A stretch of DNA of 64,000 nt from Cephalotus follicularis. Lineage: Eukaryota > Streptophyta > Magnoliopsida > Oxalidales > Cephalotaceae. The stretch is from assembly GCA_001972305.1 (NCBI GenBank), contig BDDD01002029.1:18946-82945 (forward strand), written 5' to 3'. Each line of letters begins with the position of its first letter. Position 1 is the stretch's first letter. The notes under the pieces are model-generated. The model worked only from the letters and a program-made list of their open reading frames with translations. It did not search any database and was not told where the DNA came from. A program made the translations under genes and the position numbers. Positions 11,303 to 21,398 of the stretch are shown piece by piece.

Positions 11303-11471
11303 GTCGACATCTTCTGGGAAAGCGTCGACGCATTTCTTTAGACAAAGCATCGACGCCTTCTGGGAAGTGTCAACGCTTAACACATGGACATATGTCGATG
11401 TCTTTTAGCAAGACATCGATGTTTTTAGCGCATTATTCTATAAGCGTTGACCCTTTCTTTTAAGCATCGAC
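11303..11471. repeat. Phased GTCGAC palindrome cluster, B 5' LTR
   Basis: Cores of the type GTCGAC (variants by C/T or G/A change) start at 11303, 11324, 11349, 11369, 11394, 11415, 11446 and 11466. Spacings are 21, 25, 20, 25, 21, 31, 20: four pairs, each 20-21 bp apart. The best copies extend to the 12-bp palindrome AGCGTCGACGCT. Spacers between motifs vary in sequence. Confidence 0.85.
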
Positions 11472-12198
11472 GCTTTATGCGCGACATGCAATCTGTGGAC
11501 GAACTTACATCATGGGCATGTTTTCGCTCTCATCTCCAACCGTTTTCTCTCATTCATGCACGTTATGGAAATGAGGGGATCATGGCTTCAGACTCCCTAG
11601 GAGTGAGGACCATGATTCTATGTGTATGGGAGAGTGGGAGAGAGGTAATGGGGTTGGTGAAAGTGTATTTCTGCAGAATATTGATTAGTTGCCAGATAGA
11701 GGTTTTTGGCTGGGCAAAACGAGTGAAACTTCTCTCTGCACTTGGATGATTCCTTTCACTGATATACACCAAGCATATTGCTTGTTTAGGGTGGATTGAT
11801 TTTGGCTAAGTCTTGTCAACATCAATTTACTCTTCTCAAGCTTAGAGAGAAAGTGAGAACACATTGTCTTTGTTCTTGTCGATTGGAGTAGATTCTGTAC
11901 CAGGGACTTTGGGAGCAACTAGTTTGGTGTCTTCCCAAGCATGTAGTGGCAGAGAAAGAAGGAGCCATAACTCGTTGGTATATCTTCTTGTCTCCCTCTC
12001 TTGTTGCCATGCTTGTGTGTCACCTTTGCTTGCCATTGGTGACCCTAATTCAATTAAGTTGGTGATGCGGTGATCCTTATGGCTTGTGGTCTTGACACAA
12101 TGGACTATTTTGTTTATGCTAAGGGTGGTTTTCCGCTGCATATTATGTTTTAAATGTTTTATTCTACACCTGTTATAGCTAAGTCCAATTGTGGCATT

Positions 12199-12219
12199 GG
12201 AAATGGTTTTTCCGTTTCC
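12199..12219 (+). other. Terminal LTR hairpin, B 5' LTR
   Basis: GGAAATGG-TTTTT-CCGTTTCC forms an 8-bp stem (one G-T pair) with a 5-nt loop, ending 4 bp before the LTR terminus. The 3' LTR has it at 44263-44283 and the related solo LTR G has it with compensatory changes. Confidence 0.7.
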
Positions 12220-12224
12220 ATCAG

Positions 12225-12236
12225 TGGTATTAGAGA
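12225..12236 (+). other. Primer binding site of B
   Basis: TGGTATTAGAGA directly follows the LTR. It differs from the plant initiator tRNA-Met site (TGGTATCAGAGC) at two bases, one of them a C-to-T change. Confidence 0.75.
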
Positions 12237-12766
12237 GTCCCATATCAACCCTAGTTGAATTTTTGCTATGAATGATGTACTGATTAAATGTTTAATTAAA
12301 TGATGTGTTTTTGGGTTAAACTTGATGTTCGAAGTGCCTTAATGAATTTTTGTATGAAATTGGATTTCATTGTTTTTAATCTTGGAGATTATGTTAAAAT
12401 GGGTTTTTGAACATGTTTTGGAAACTTACATGGTGTATTTTAAGGCGGTAAATTGTCTGGTTATGACTGTTATGCTTTATGCCTTATGTTCAAAACAATT
12501 TTCTTGTAATTTTTGAACTGCAGAAACTGTCAAGGGGACTTAAGCGTCGACGCTTTTGTCTTAAGCCTCGACTCTTGTCTCACTGGCATGTTGATGCGTT
12601 GACGCCCTGGCATACCGTCAACGCGTATTTGAGTTTTACGTTTTTGCGCCATAGACGTAAGAGTCGACGCCTTCTGGGGAAGCGTCGACGCCTTAGTCTA
12701 TTATAAAAAAAATCGGTTTCTAATAAAATTGGATTTTATGCATTATGGAACTTAGAAAATCAAAAT
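12237..12766 (+). other. B leader, part 1, with a second GTCGAC cluster
   Basis: Untranslated internal leader of B, T-rich, no long frame. From 12546 to 12689 it carries seven GTCGAC-type cores (12546, 12567, 12590, 12598, 12617, 12663, 12684), including pairs 21 bp apart. The leader is cut at 12766 by C and resumes at 25309. Confidence 0.7.
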
Positions 12767-13416
12767 TGATATGGGGAAAAATCCCTTATAAGCCTAATCA
12801 CACGTGTCAGGAGAGGAGGACAACAGCTGTCCTCCCAGGGAATGAGAGCATGGAGTATATGTCTTGTCATCAATCAAGGAAAAGGTCTCCCCAAATAGTC
12901 TGACACGCCACATAGGCTAGGAAGCCAGTCTCGCACGCCCGCGCAGCCACACAGATAGGCTGACACCCCGTCACATCAGTGTGAGGAAAGAGACTGACAA
13001 GCCGCCACAACCCTCCAATCCATTAATGGGCTTGCGGCTATGGACACCAAATGGAGATGAGACCAAGGGAAATGTCAGGGCCACTGACGTCCTCTCCCTA
13101 GGGGCAGCCAACTCCCGATTGGACGCTCATCAATCACAGACGTTCCTATAAATACCAGTGCAACAGTCAATACGAAGGTCAGCCATTTTTTTCTAGCACA
13201 TAAAGAACCTGATTACTCTCTGTACAACTGCTAACTTGAGCGTCGGAGTGTCCCCGGGAGTACCACCTCCTGGACCTTCTACCTTTCTCTCTTGCTTGTG
13301 CAGAGATCATCAGCTATCACTAAACACCCTTTCTCGGACAGATTCCCGCGTCTCCTCTAAACAAATTAAGCCCTTACACATGGGGTACTGTTGATGGAAG
13401 GATTTATGCATCAACA
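12767..13416 (+). repeat. 5' LTR of element C
   Basis: 650 bp, TGATATGGGG to GCATCAACA, same length as the 3' LTR. A TATA box lies at 13147. The last 28 bp form an inverted repeat, TGTTGATG (13389-13396) with CATCAACA (13409-13416), so the LTR terminus is one arm of a hairpin. Confidence 0.93.
13147..13154 (+). promoter_or_regulatory. TATA box of C's LTR
   Basis: TATAAATA in CCTATAAATACCAG, conserved in the 3' LTR at 25039-25046. The start of transcription would lie about 30 bp downstream, near 13180. Confidence 0.7.
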
Positions 13417-13418
13417 GT

Positions 13419-13434
13419 TGGCGCCGTTTGTGGG
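13419..13434 (+). other. Primer binding site of C
   Basis: TGGCGCCGTTTGTGGG begins 2 bp after the LTR end. The TGGCGCC start is common in Tat-lineage elements and differs from the tRNA-Met site of the other elements here. I do not assign the tRNA. Confidence 0.7.
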
Positions 13435-13461
13435 AAACGCAGCGAAAAGTCATCTAGAATC

Positions 13462-15148
13462 ATGCCTCCGAGGAAGAACGCTAACAACTACTCCATAGCA
13501 GGTGGAAGCCAAAGTACAGCTGGGAACGACCCAGCCCAAATCAGTCAAGTTGCCATGGACGTCGAGTAGGTTCCGGTTACGGGGGAGCAGCTCAATCGTC
13601 TGCTCCAAGGGGTGGAGCGTATTACCGATTTGTTGGTCACTACTTTGGCCAACCAACAGCAGCCAGCCGGGCCTGTCCAGTAAGTGGTCCGAGGAGTTTC
13701 TGGTCCCAGAAGACCAGAGGTGGAGACATGGCACCCACAAGGTGCCAGGCGAAACCCGCTGAGGGGAGACGAGCTTCCCCTTAGGCGGTCAGGGGGCCAT
13801 GTTCCCCTGGGGAGGAGACCTGAGATCAACGCATATCAGCGGGCAGAGTCCTCGACCGCCCTGGATCAACCTAACAATCCCAGGAGAGCGCATCCTGAGC
13901 GCCAGCCAATGGAGGTGGACCCCCAAGGGGAGGCCAGAGGCGTAGAGCAGGCGCCAGCGCGCACCAACGCTTCGCGCAGAGTAGGAGTGGAGCAGGGGAG
14001 CAGACACGACCACACAGCCGCTGTGGCTGGGGGGTCGCGTGTTTCTAGCAGGGTTAGGAAAATCGAAGATGTGGAGCAAGAAATGAACAGAAGGCTTACG
14101 GAGGTGGAGAAAAGGCTCCAAGGAGCCGAGAAGCCGAAGGGATACCTGGCGGAGGTGCACAGCCTCAGCGCCCATCCGTTCACGACAGAGATCGTGGCGG
14201 AGCGCATCCCTAGTGGGTTACGGCTCCCCAGCCTTGACAAATATGACGGGTCCACGGACCCCCTCCAGCATGTCCGCACCTACATCCAAACTATGTTGGT
14301 GCACCAGGCTTCAGACGCCATGCTCTACCGAGGGCTCCCGTCCACACTAACTGGAGCCGCCCAGTCTTGGTTCTCAACCCTGGCCCAGAAGTCAGTAGAG
14401 GACTTTGATCAACTCACGGACCTGTTCGTCACCAAATTCCTCAACAGCACCACGCAGAGGAGGAATGCCACCCATCTGATCAACGTGGTGCAAGGAAGGG
14501 ATGAGTCATTAAGGGACTACCTAACCAGGTTCAACAAGGAGTCTCTCACGGTGAAGGACCTGAAGCCATCTTTCGCCATGGCAGCATTAAGCAACGGCCT
14601 GAGGAAAAACTCCTCTTTCAACTTCTCCCTTCTGAAGAGACCCGCCTTGGACATGGAAAACCTGCTGAGGAGGGCAGAGAGATACGTCAACAAAAAAGAA
14701 GAGATGGCGGCCAGAAAACAAAAAGCCCCATGGTAGGGCCATCAGGAGGAGAGAGAAGACCATTTACGAAATGCTCCTGGAAAGAAAGAGAAGAGAAGGG
14801 AGAGAACGGACCTGACCAAGGACGACCTCAGACACAAGCTCTCTAGGAGGGAGGGCCCAACTCAGGGAGGGTCACCGATCACATCCTACAACCACTACGC
14901 CCCCCTCTTAGACACCCGTACTAGGATACTAGCCGTGGAGCAGGATAAGGTCCCCATCCAGTGGCCCGAGAAGTTGAGGTCCCCAGCAGAGAGAAGGTAC
15001 GTGGAGAAATACTGCCGATACCATCGTGACCATGGACTATATACCGAGGAATGCAGGCAACTGAAGAATTAGATTGAGGATCTGATCCGAAGAGGGCATT
15101 TACGCAAGTATGTAGATAGAGACGCTCCCTCGGGAAGAAGGGAGCAAA
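13462..15148 (+). pseudogene. gag: gag of element C (broken)
   Basis: The ATG at 13462 starts MPPRKNANNY. Stops fall at 13567 (TAG), 13681 (TAA) and 14734 (TAG), each one transition from CAG, CAA, CAG/TGG. The longest open stretch (13684-14736) holds an acidic/basic linker, a short coiled-coil-like piece (EVEKRLQGAEK), then the gag core with LPSLDKYDGSTDPLQHV, AAQSWF and FVTKFLNSTTQRR. The 3' part reads YCRYHRDHGLYTEECRQLKN near 15013-15070, the Cys/His motif typical of Tat Gag. F inserted just after, at 15149-15153, between gag and protease. Confidence 0.88.
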
Positions 15149-15257
15149 GGAGATGTTGACTTTTTAGTCTCAATCATAAGTTTTAATGATTACAAATTTG
15201 CATTTAACATGTTTACTTAATTTGCAAGATATTAGAAAGCTTCACATAAGGCAAAAC

Positions 15258-15619
15258 ATCAACTGCAAGCAAAAGACATCGACCTCTATTGCAAAAGACA
15301 TCGACGCCTTTGATCCAGCAAAGTTACAGGCCACTTTTTGTGAAAGACATCGATCCCTTTCAACAAAGACATCGACGTCTTTAGTGCCCAAAGTTACAGG
15401 TCAAATTTTAGTGAAGACATCGATCCTTACAAGAAGAATTCGATGTGATGATCATATATTCAAATGCCTGAACAGATTCCCATCAAAGACATCGACGCCT
15501 ATAAAAAGACATCGACGTCTTTTTAAATGATTGACCCGGGAAACACGGAACGGCTAGTTAACGCACTTACAACGGCTAGTAACAGTCAAAGACATCGACG
15601 CCTTTATGAAGACATCGAC
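15258..15619. repeat. Phased GACATCGACGTC cluster in solo LTR F
   Basis: Cores ATCGAC or variants start at 15258, 15278, 15300; 15349, 15371; 15419, 15439; 15491, 15511; 15594, 15614. Within groups the spacing is 20-22 bp; groups are about 70 bp apart, once about 100. The extended motif approaches AAAGACRTCGACGTCTTT, an 18-bp palindrome. Some intergroup spacers share AAAGTTACAGG, so part of this array arose by tandem duplication. Confidence 0.82.
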
Positions 15620-15737
15620 GTCTTTCTGCCAGCAGAGACAAAAACAAAGCTGCATCAACACATTTTTATATCCAAAAACTTCCAACACTTCTCCAACGGC
15701 TATATTTCTTCACCAACGGCTAGAATCTAAATGAAGC

Positions 15738-15745
15738 TATATATA
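15738..15745 (+). promoter_or_regulatory. TATA box of solo LTR F
   Basis: TATATATA followed by GAGGTCAAG; it lies just downstream of the phased motif cluster, the arrangement of an upstream element plus core promoter. Confidence 0.5.
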
Positions 15746-16275
15746 GAGGTCAAGAAACAAGATTTAAGAGACTTGAAAGGACTTTTGATCATCTAACATC
15801 CAAGCAAAACTTGCACATCTACAAGGAGAAGAACATCAAGCCTTTGTTTACACTTTCATATCCAACCTTTGAGTGGTTACTTGTAAACACAAACTATCTT
15901 TACAAATCCTTCTTTGTAAAAAGGGTGTTAAAACCCTTGGTGAGAATTTAGAGGGGAGTAAACCCTAGTAAGGTGTTTGATTGATTTGCACTCAGAACCC
16001 AAAATCAAGTGTAAGGTGGTTTGCTTTGATTTGTACCCGTAAGCCGAAAATCAAAGGTTGCTAGTGGTATCTAGTGGAATCTCAAGGGGTTCTTGAGAAA
16101 GTGGACGTAGGCACGGATTTTGTCGAACCACTATAAATCGTTTGCACACTCTCTATCCCTTATCTCCTTACTTACAATTGTATTATTTGTTCTTGTGTGA
16201 TTGTTTATATTCATAGTTTAATTTGTTAATTCCGCAAACAAATTCTTATTAAAGGTTGCCATACAATTCCCAACA

Positions 16276-17472
16276 GGAGAGACCATCTCTGGGGGGGTCG
16301 CTTCCGGCGGCGACCACAAGAATGGTAGGAAAGCCTACGAGAGGTAGTCCCTGGCGGTAAAGCAGGTCCATCACAGCAAGAGGTTGAGGACTGGCGGAGT
16401 TGAGGAGGTCATATCCTTCTCCGAGGCAGACTATGAGGGAGTACGTCTCCCTCACGACGATCCAATGGTGGTGACTCTCATGGTGGAACTTTTCACCATG
16501 AAAAGGATTTTGATTGACAGCGGTAGCTCAGTCGATCTTCTATACAAACATGCTTTTCATCAACTCAGGATACCGGTCGAACAGTTGAAGCCCGTGAAGA
16601 CCCCGCTGGTCGGCTTTGCAGGGGAGATAGTCCATCCTCTAGGATCCGTCGACCTTTCGGTGGTTGCAGGCACAACTCCACGCCAAACCCAGGTGCAGAT
16701 GACTTTCCTGGTGGTTGATACGCCAAGCCCATACAACGCACTAATCGGGCGACCAGGGCTGAACCTGATGGAAGCGATAGTGTACACAAGGCACTTGCTC
16801 ATGAAGTTCCCCACGAGGTTTGGTGTGGGAGAAGCCAGAGGAGACCAACAGGCAGCCCGACAGTGCTACAAGACATCCATCGCAGACCGAGGGAAGGACA
16901 AGGTATTTGTGGTAGCGAGCATGGAGCTCCGCGGGGACATGGAACCCGAGCGGCCACAGCCTGCTGAAGACGTGGTCCAGGTGCCCCTGGAAGCGGGAAA
17001 CTCCGAGAGAGCCTTCCAAGTCAGCTCACAGCTCGGAGAGGCGGAGAAGGGGGAATTAATAACAATCCTCCGGGATAATAGAGATGTGTTCGCCTGGACG
17101 GCGGAGGAAGTTCCTAGCATCAGCCCAAACGTCATGGTTCATAGACTAAGCGTGGATCCGGCCAGGACTCCGACCAGGCAGAAGAAGAGAAACTTTGCTC
17201 CTGAGCGTGAGCTAGCGATAGCCGAGGAGGTGAGCGAGCTGATGCGGGCGGGGTTCATAAGGGAGGTGCACTACTCAGACTGGCTGGCGAACCCAGTCCT
17301 AGTCAAAAAGGCGAATGGCAAGTGGAGGATGTGCATTGACTTCACCGACCTCAACAAAGCCTGTCCGAAGGATCACTTCCCCCTTCCAAAGATAGACCAG
17401 TTGGTGGATGCAACCTCGGGCTACAGAATGTTGAGCTTCCTGGATGCTTACTCGGGGTATAACTAGATTCCT
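16276..17472 (+). pseudogene. pol: Protease and N-terminal RT of element C
   Basis: Just after F the frame reads GGVASGGD, the usual Tat lead-in, then the long open part begins. ILIDSGSSVDLLY (about 16509-16547) is an intact aspartic protease active site, with the second landmark YNALIGRPGLN near 16735. RT begins around 17200: NPVLVKKANGKWRMCIDFTD, CPKDHFPLPKIDQLVD, MLSFLDAYSGYN, then TAG (17464-17466), which fits CAG to TAG. The same frame continues past this stop to 20172 with only two more stops. Confidence 0.9.
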
Positions 17473-18954
17473 ATGCATGAACCCGATGAAAACAAGATAG
17501 CTTTTGTCATGGACCGGGGAATATATTGCTACAAGGTCATGCCCTTCGGTTTAAAGAACGCAGGGGCCACCTACCAACGGCTGGTCAACAAGATCTTTGA
17601 GCCCCATATTGGAAGGAACATGGAGGTCTATATTGATGACATGCTCGTCAAAACTCCGGCCAGGAGCCCCCACGTCAAAGACCTAGAGGAAACGTTCGAG
17701 GTGTTGAGAAGATATCAAATGAAACTCAACCCTTCTAAGTGCACTTTTGGGGTCACCTCAGGAAAGTTCCTGGGGTTCATGGTTTCGGGCAGAGGAATAG
17801 AGGCCAACCCAGTGAAGATCTCGGCGGTCCAAGATCTAAGGCCTCCCCAAACCATCAGGGATGTGCAAAAGCTGAGTGGAAGGATAGCGGCCCTGAGTAG
17901 GTTTGTTTCGAAGTCAGCAGAAAAATACCTCCCATTCTTTAGGGTACTGAGGGACCCCAAGGGGTTTTCCTGGTCAGATGAATGCCAAGCAGCCTTCGAC
18001 AAGTTGAAGGAGTACCTGGCTTCCCCGCCCCTGATCTCAAAGCCTAAGGACGGGGAAGACTTGTATTTGTACCTTGCGGCCACCCCGGGCGCAGTGAGTG
18101 CAGTGCTGGTCAGAGAGGAAGAGAAGGTTCAAAGGCCAGTGTACTATGTGAGCAAGGCATTAAATGATGCTAAGGGGAGGTACCCGGAGGTGGAGAAGTT
18201 CACCTACGCTTTGATCATCGCAGCCCGGAAGTTAAGGTCGTACTTTGAATCCTATACAATCAAAGTTCTGACTGACAAGCCCCTCAAGCAAGTTCTCGCG
18301 AAGCCTGACACCTCGGGCAGACTAATTAAGTGGTCAGTCGTGCTAGGCGAGTATGATGTGAAGTTCGAAGCCAGACCAACGATCAAGTCACAGGTCCTGG
18401 ATGACTTTGTTGGAGATAATACACCTACGGAGTGTATGGAGGAGGACCCCTCCGAGAGCGAGAGGGAGAGCTGGAAGTTATCCGTGGATGGCTCTTCCTG
18501 CATCACGGGCAGTGGTGCAGGGGTGCTACTGGTGAGTCCAAGTGGGTGGACATTGGAGTATGCTCTGAGGTTTGGCTTCAAAGCCACAAACAACGAAGCT
18601 GAATGGGAAGCTCTTATAGTCGGGCTGACAATTGCGAAGCATTTAGAGGTGCAGAGGATAGAAGCCTCTAGTGATTCTCAGCTAGTGGTTGGTCTGGCCT
18701 GCGGAGAGTACGAGCCCCGAGAGGATTCAATGGAAAAGTACTTATCACACTTCCAGAATTTGAAGCCAACTTTCGAAGTTCTCAGAGTTACGAAGATACC
18801 CAGGGCAGAAAACGCCCGGGCAGACCAGGTGTCGAAACTAGCCACTGGAGGAGAGTTAAAGAAGAACCAGACCGTGCTGATAGATTACCTGGACAGGCCC
18901 ACCATCTCTGGGGTAGATGTGATGGACATTGACTTACCCCAGGAGCCAAACTAG
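17473..18954 (+). pseudogene. pol: C-terminal RT, RNase H and second (archaeal-type) RNase H of element C
   Basis: 493 codons open. The RT catalytic Y-I-D-D lies at 17629-17640 and is intact. The connection and first RNase H follow (LYLAATPGAVSAVLV, YPEVEKFTYALI, about 18058-18360). A second RNase H starts near 18475 with SVDGSSCITGSGAGVLL, then NNEAEWEALIVGL and ASSDSQLVVG. This extra domain, resembling archaeal/plant-type RNase HI, is a known hallmark of the Tat lineage. The frame ends at TAG 18952-18954 and integrase continues in the same frame. Confidence 0.92.
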
Positions 18955-20172
18955 ATGACACCGTTTCTTAACTGGCTAAGGGATGGGAATTTACCCGAGG
19001 ACCCTGTAGAGGCAAGAAAACTGGTGTACAGGGCAAACAGATTTCAGCTCCGTGATGGGATCCTTTACAAAAGGTCCTTTTCGTTCCCCTGGCAGAGATG
19101 CCTACCTCCCCTAACGGCCGATTATGCTCTAAGGGAGGTCCATGAAGGAGTGTGCGACAACCATACAGGGGGCAGGACGTTGTCCCACAAGTTGCTAAGG
19201 CAAGGCTATTATTGGCCAACTTTGCACCAAGATGCCGTCGATTTGGTGAGGAGATACGACAAGTGTCAGAGGAATGCGAACATAAGCAGAAGACCTTCTC
19301 AACCTCTGACATCTATAACAGCCCCCTGGCCCTTCGCACAATAGGGGATGGATTTTGTAGGACCACTTCCAATGGCCACAGGCCAGAGGAAGTTCCTCAT
19401 TGTAGAAGTGGATTATTTTACCAAGTGGGTGGCCACTATCACAGAGAAGAACACCGAAAGCTTCGTGCGGAAGTCCATCATCTGCAGGTTCGGAGTCCCC
19501 AGGATAATAGTTTCAGATAATGGGAAACAGTTTGATTGCCAGGCTTTCCGCGACTTTTGCCAAGAGTGGAGAATAGAGCATAGGGTCGCCTCCGTGGCCT
19601 ACCCCAAGAGAAATGGCCAAGCAGAGGTAATAAACAGAGAAATAATCTCGGGCTTGAAGAAGCTCCTTGAAGGCAGCAAAGGAAGATGGACGGAGGAGCT
19701 ACCAAGTGTTTTATGGGCGTATAGAACTACTCCTCGGATCACCACCGGGGAGTCCCCATTCAGTCTTTGCTTCGGAGTGGAGGCCATGATACCGGTGGAG
19801 ATTGGTGTCCAGTCACCAAGGGTTGTTCACTTCACAGAGAAAAATAACGAAGAAGGGCTCAGATGCCTCCTCGATCTGGTAGGAGAGCTTAGAGACAAGG
19901 CTGCCATCAGAGTCGCAGCTTACCAACAAAGGGTGAGCCGTTACTACAACAAGAGGGTGAGCCCCAGACCACTAAGGCAAGGAGACCTGGTCCTGCGTAA
20001 CTCAGCAATTTCAGACCCCACCGGGACTAGAGGAAAGCTAGCCCCTGCCTGGGAGGGGCCATACAAGATCAAAAGAGTACTCCGACCAGGAATATTCAAA
20101 CTTGAAACTCTGGGGGGTAGGGAGATTGCCAGAGCTTGGAATGCCGAGCATCTGACGAAATACTACCAATAG
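18955..20172 (+). pseudogene. pol: Integrase of element C
   Basis: The zinc-binding part includes HEGVCDNHTGGRTL and, downstream, CQRNANISRRP. The catalytic core starts MDFVGPLPMATGQRKFLIVEVDYFTKW (first Asp), then RIIVSDNGKQFDC (second Asp) and NGQAEVINREI (Glu), so the DDE triad is readable. One TAG at 19342-19344 sits where the family has Trp (TGG to TAG). There is no chromodomain, as expected for Tat. The frame ends at TAG 20170-20172. Confidence 0.9.
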
Positions 20173-21398
20173 TTGCACAAACTCAGGAAATAAAAGAATT
20201 TTTTCTCAACTCTTCCTCCAAAAATTATATTCAAGACTATAGTTCCAAGTTCACAAGGGGCCGGAGGTCCAATGTTCATGTTCTTCAACCCCTGAACAGC
20301 CGTCGACCAACTCTAACGAAGCCTCCCTGCCAGGGAAGCACCAAAAAGACCCCCAGGAGGGCGGACCTAACAACGCTAAGCAGGGGGAACAACCCCCACC
20401 CCCAAACGCTCAACCGACGTCAAAGGGATGGGGTCTCACCCCGGTGGCATGCCTAAGGGTTTCGCCGGTGCACCCCTGACAAAACATCTCCAGGGGCCGG
20501 GCTGAACTGAGGACGGGAGCACGAGCAAAACTAGGCCAAGCCTCTTACTCATGCGTAAAGCCCGCACCTGGACCCGGGCACCGACGCCCGAGGGCTCCAC
20601 CAAACCCCATCTTATGGCTGACCGACCCGAGCTCCCCAGCGGAGCACCCAACAAAAAGCCTCCCCCGGGGGATCACGTGAAGACTTCCAAATAAACAATA
20701 AGACCCCCCGGGGAGCATCCCCCGATCGGCAATCCCATAGGAACTTGCGCGACCGGACTTGAAGTCGTGTCTTGAGAGGCGAATCCATGGGAACTCACAA
20801 TGATCAAGGTCGTTGTACTGAGTGCTTTAATACAAGTGTCCCTGCGCAGACTGCGAGCTCAGACAACCTGGCTCACGACTTGCTGAGCCAGACGACAACC
20901 TGCGCGGCAAACCCATAGGAACTTGTCCGGGTAGAGCGAAAGCTGAGTCTATGAACGCAGCAGAGCTTGCACAGGCCAAGTCTTTTTTGCCTAAGCACCT
21001 TTAAAATGAGGTGTCCCAAGGGGACTACCAAGCTAGGGCGATCAAAGTTCAGAGACAGTTGTACTATTTACACTTCATCATCCTAAGAGGACGGAAAAAC
21101 CTAAGCGATTGAGCGTGTCAAGTTATAGGATTGTGGTGTTGTTTGCATTCAACTGCCCTAAGGGGACAGTGCAGGCCTGGGAGGAGCGCAAGCGCCGCGC
21201 GCAAGGCTGGCAGAGCCCGGGGCCAGGGAGCGCGATGCTCCCTAAGTGCCTTGTGAATTGTTAAAAGCAAATAAATGAAATAGACAAGTTAAATGTAAAA
21301 ACACTTCATTGTATTAATAACTCGAAATTACAAGGCAAAAAAAGGAAAAAGTTACAAAGTGAAACTAAAAACAAAAAAGAAAAAAGCTACTCTAGGCC
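20173..21398. other. Non-coding 3' region of C, between pol and antisense gene
   Basis: About 1.2 kb, GC-rich in its first half (many CCCC/GGGG runs), with no domain I recognise on either strand. The antisense gene ends at 21399, so this stretch may include its 3' end. Confidence 0.5.

Larger units (their letters stand above)
10034..12223 (+). repeat. 5' LTR of element B
   Basis: A 2190-bp LTR ending TTTCCATCA. It contains the phased GTCGAC motif cluster (11303-11471) and a terminal hairpin (12199-12219). No coding content; the open frames inside are short and not conserved in protein terms. The same LTR family occurs as the antisense solo LTR G at 35528-36829. Confidence 0.93.
15154..16275 (+). 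mobile_element. Element F: solo LTR inserted in C
   Basis: A 1122-bp sequence from TGTTGAC to CCCAACA (5-bp inverted ends TGTTG/CAACA) is flanked by a perfect TSD, GGAGA (15149-15153 and 16276-16280). It has no coding domain and no second LTR, so it is a solo LTR left by recombination between two LTRs. A TATATATA box at 15738-15745 precedes a plausible transcription start. The ends and the T-rich tail suggest a copia family. It carries its own phased GTCGAC-type cluster (15258-15619). Confidence 0.92.

Noticed and set aside
13502..14279. Several overlapping long frames on both strands over C gag
   Set aside because: GC-rich shadows of gag, which alone shows the family's motifs.
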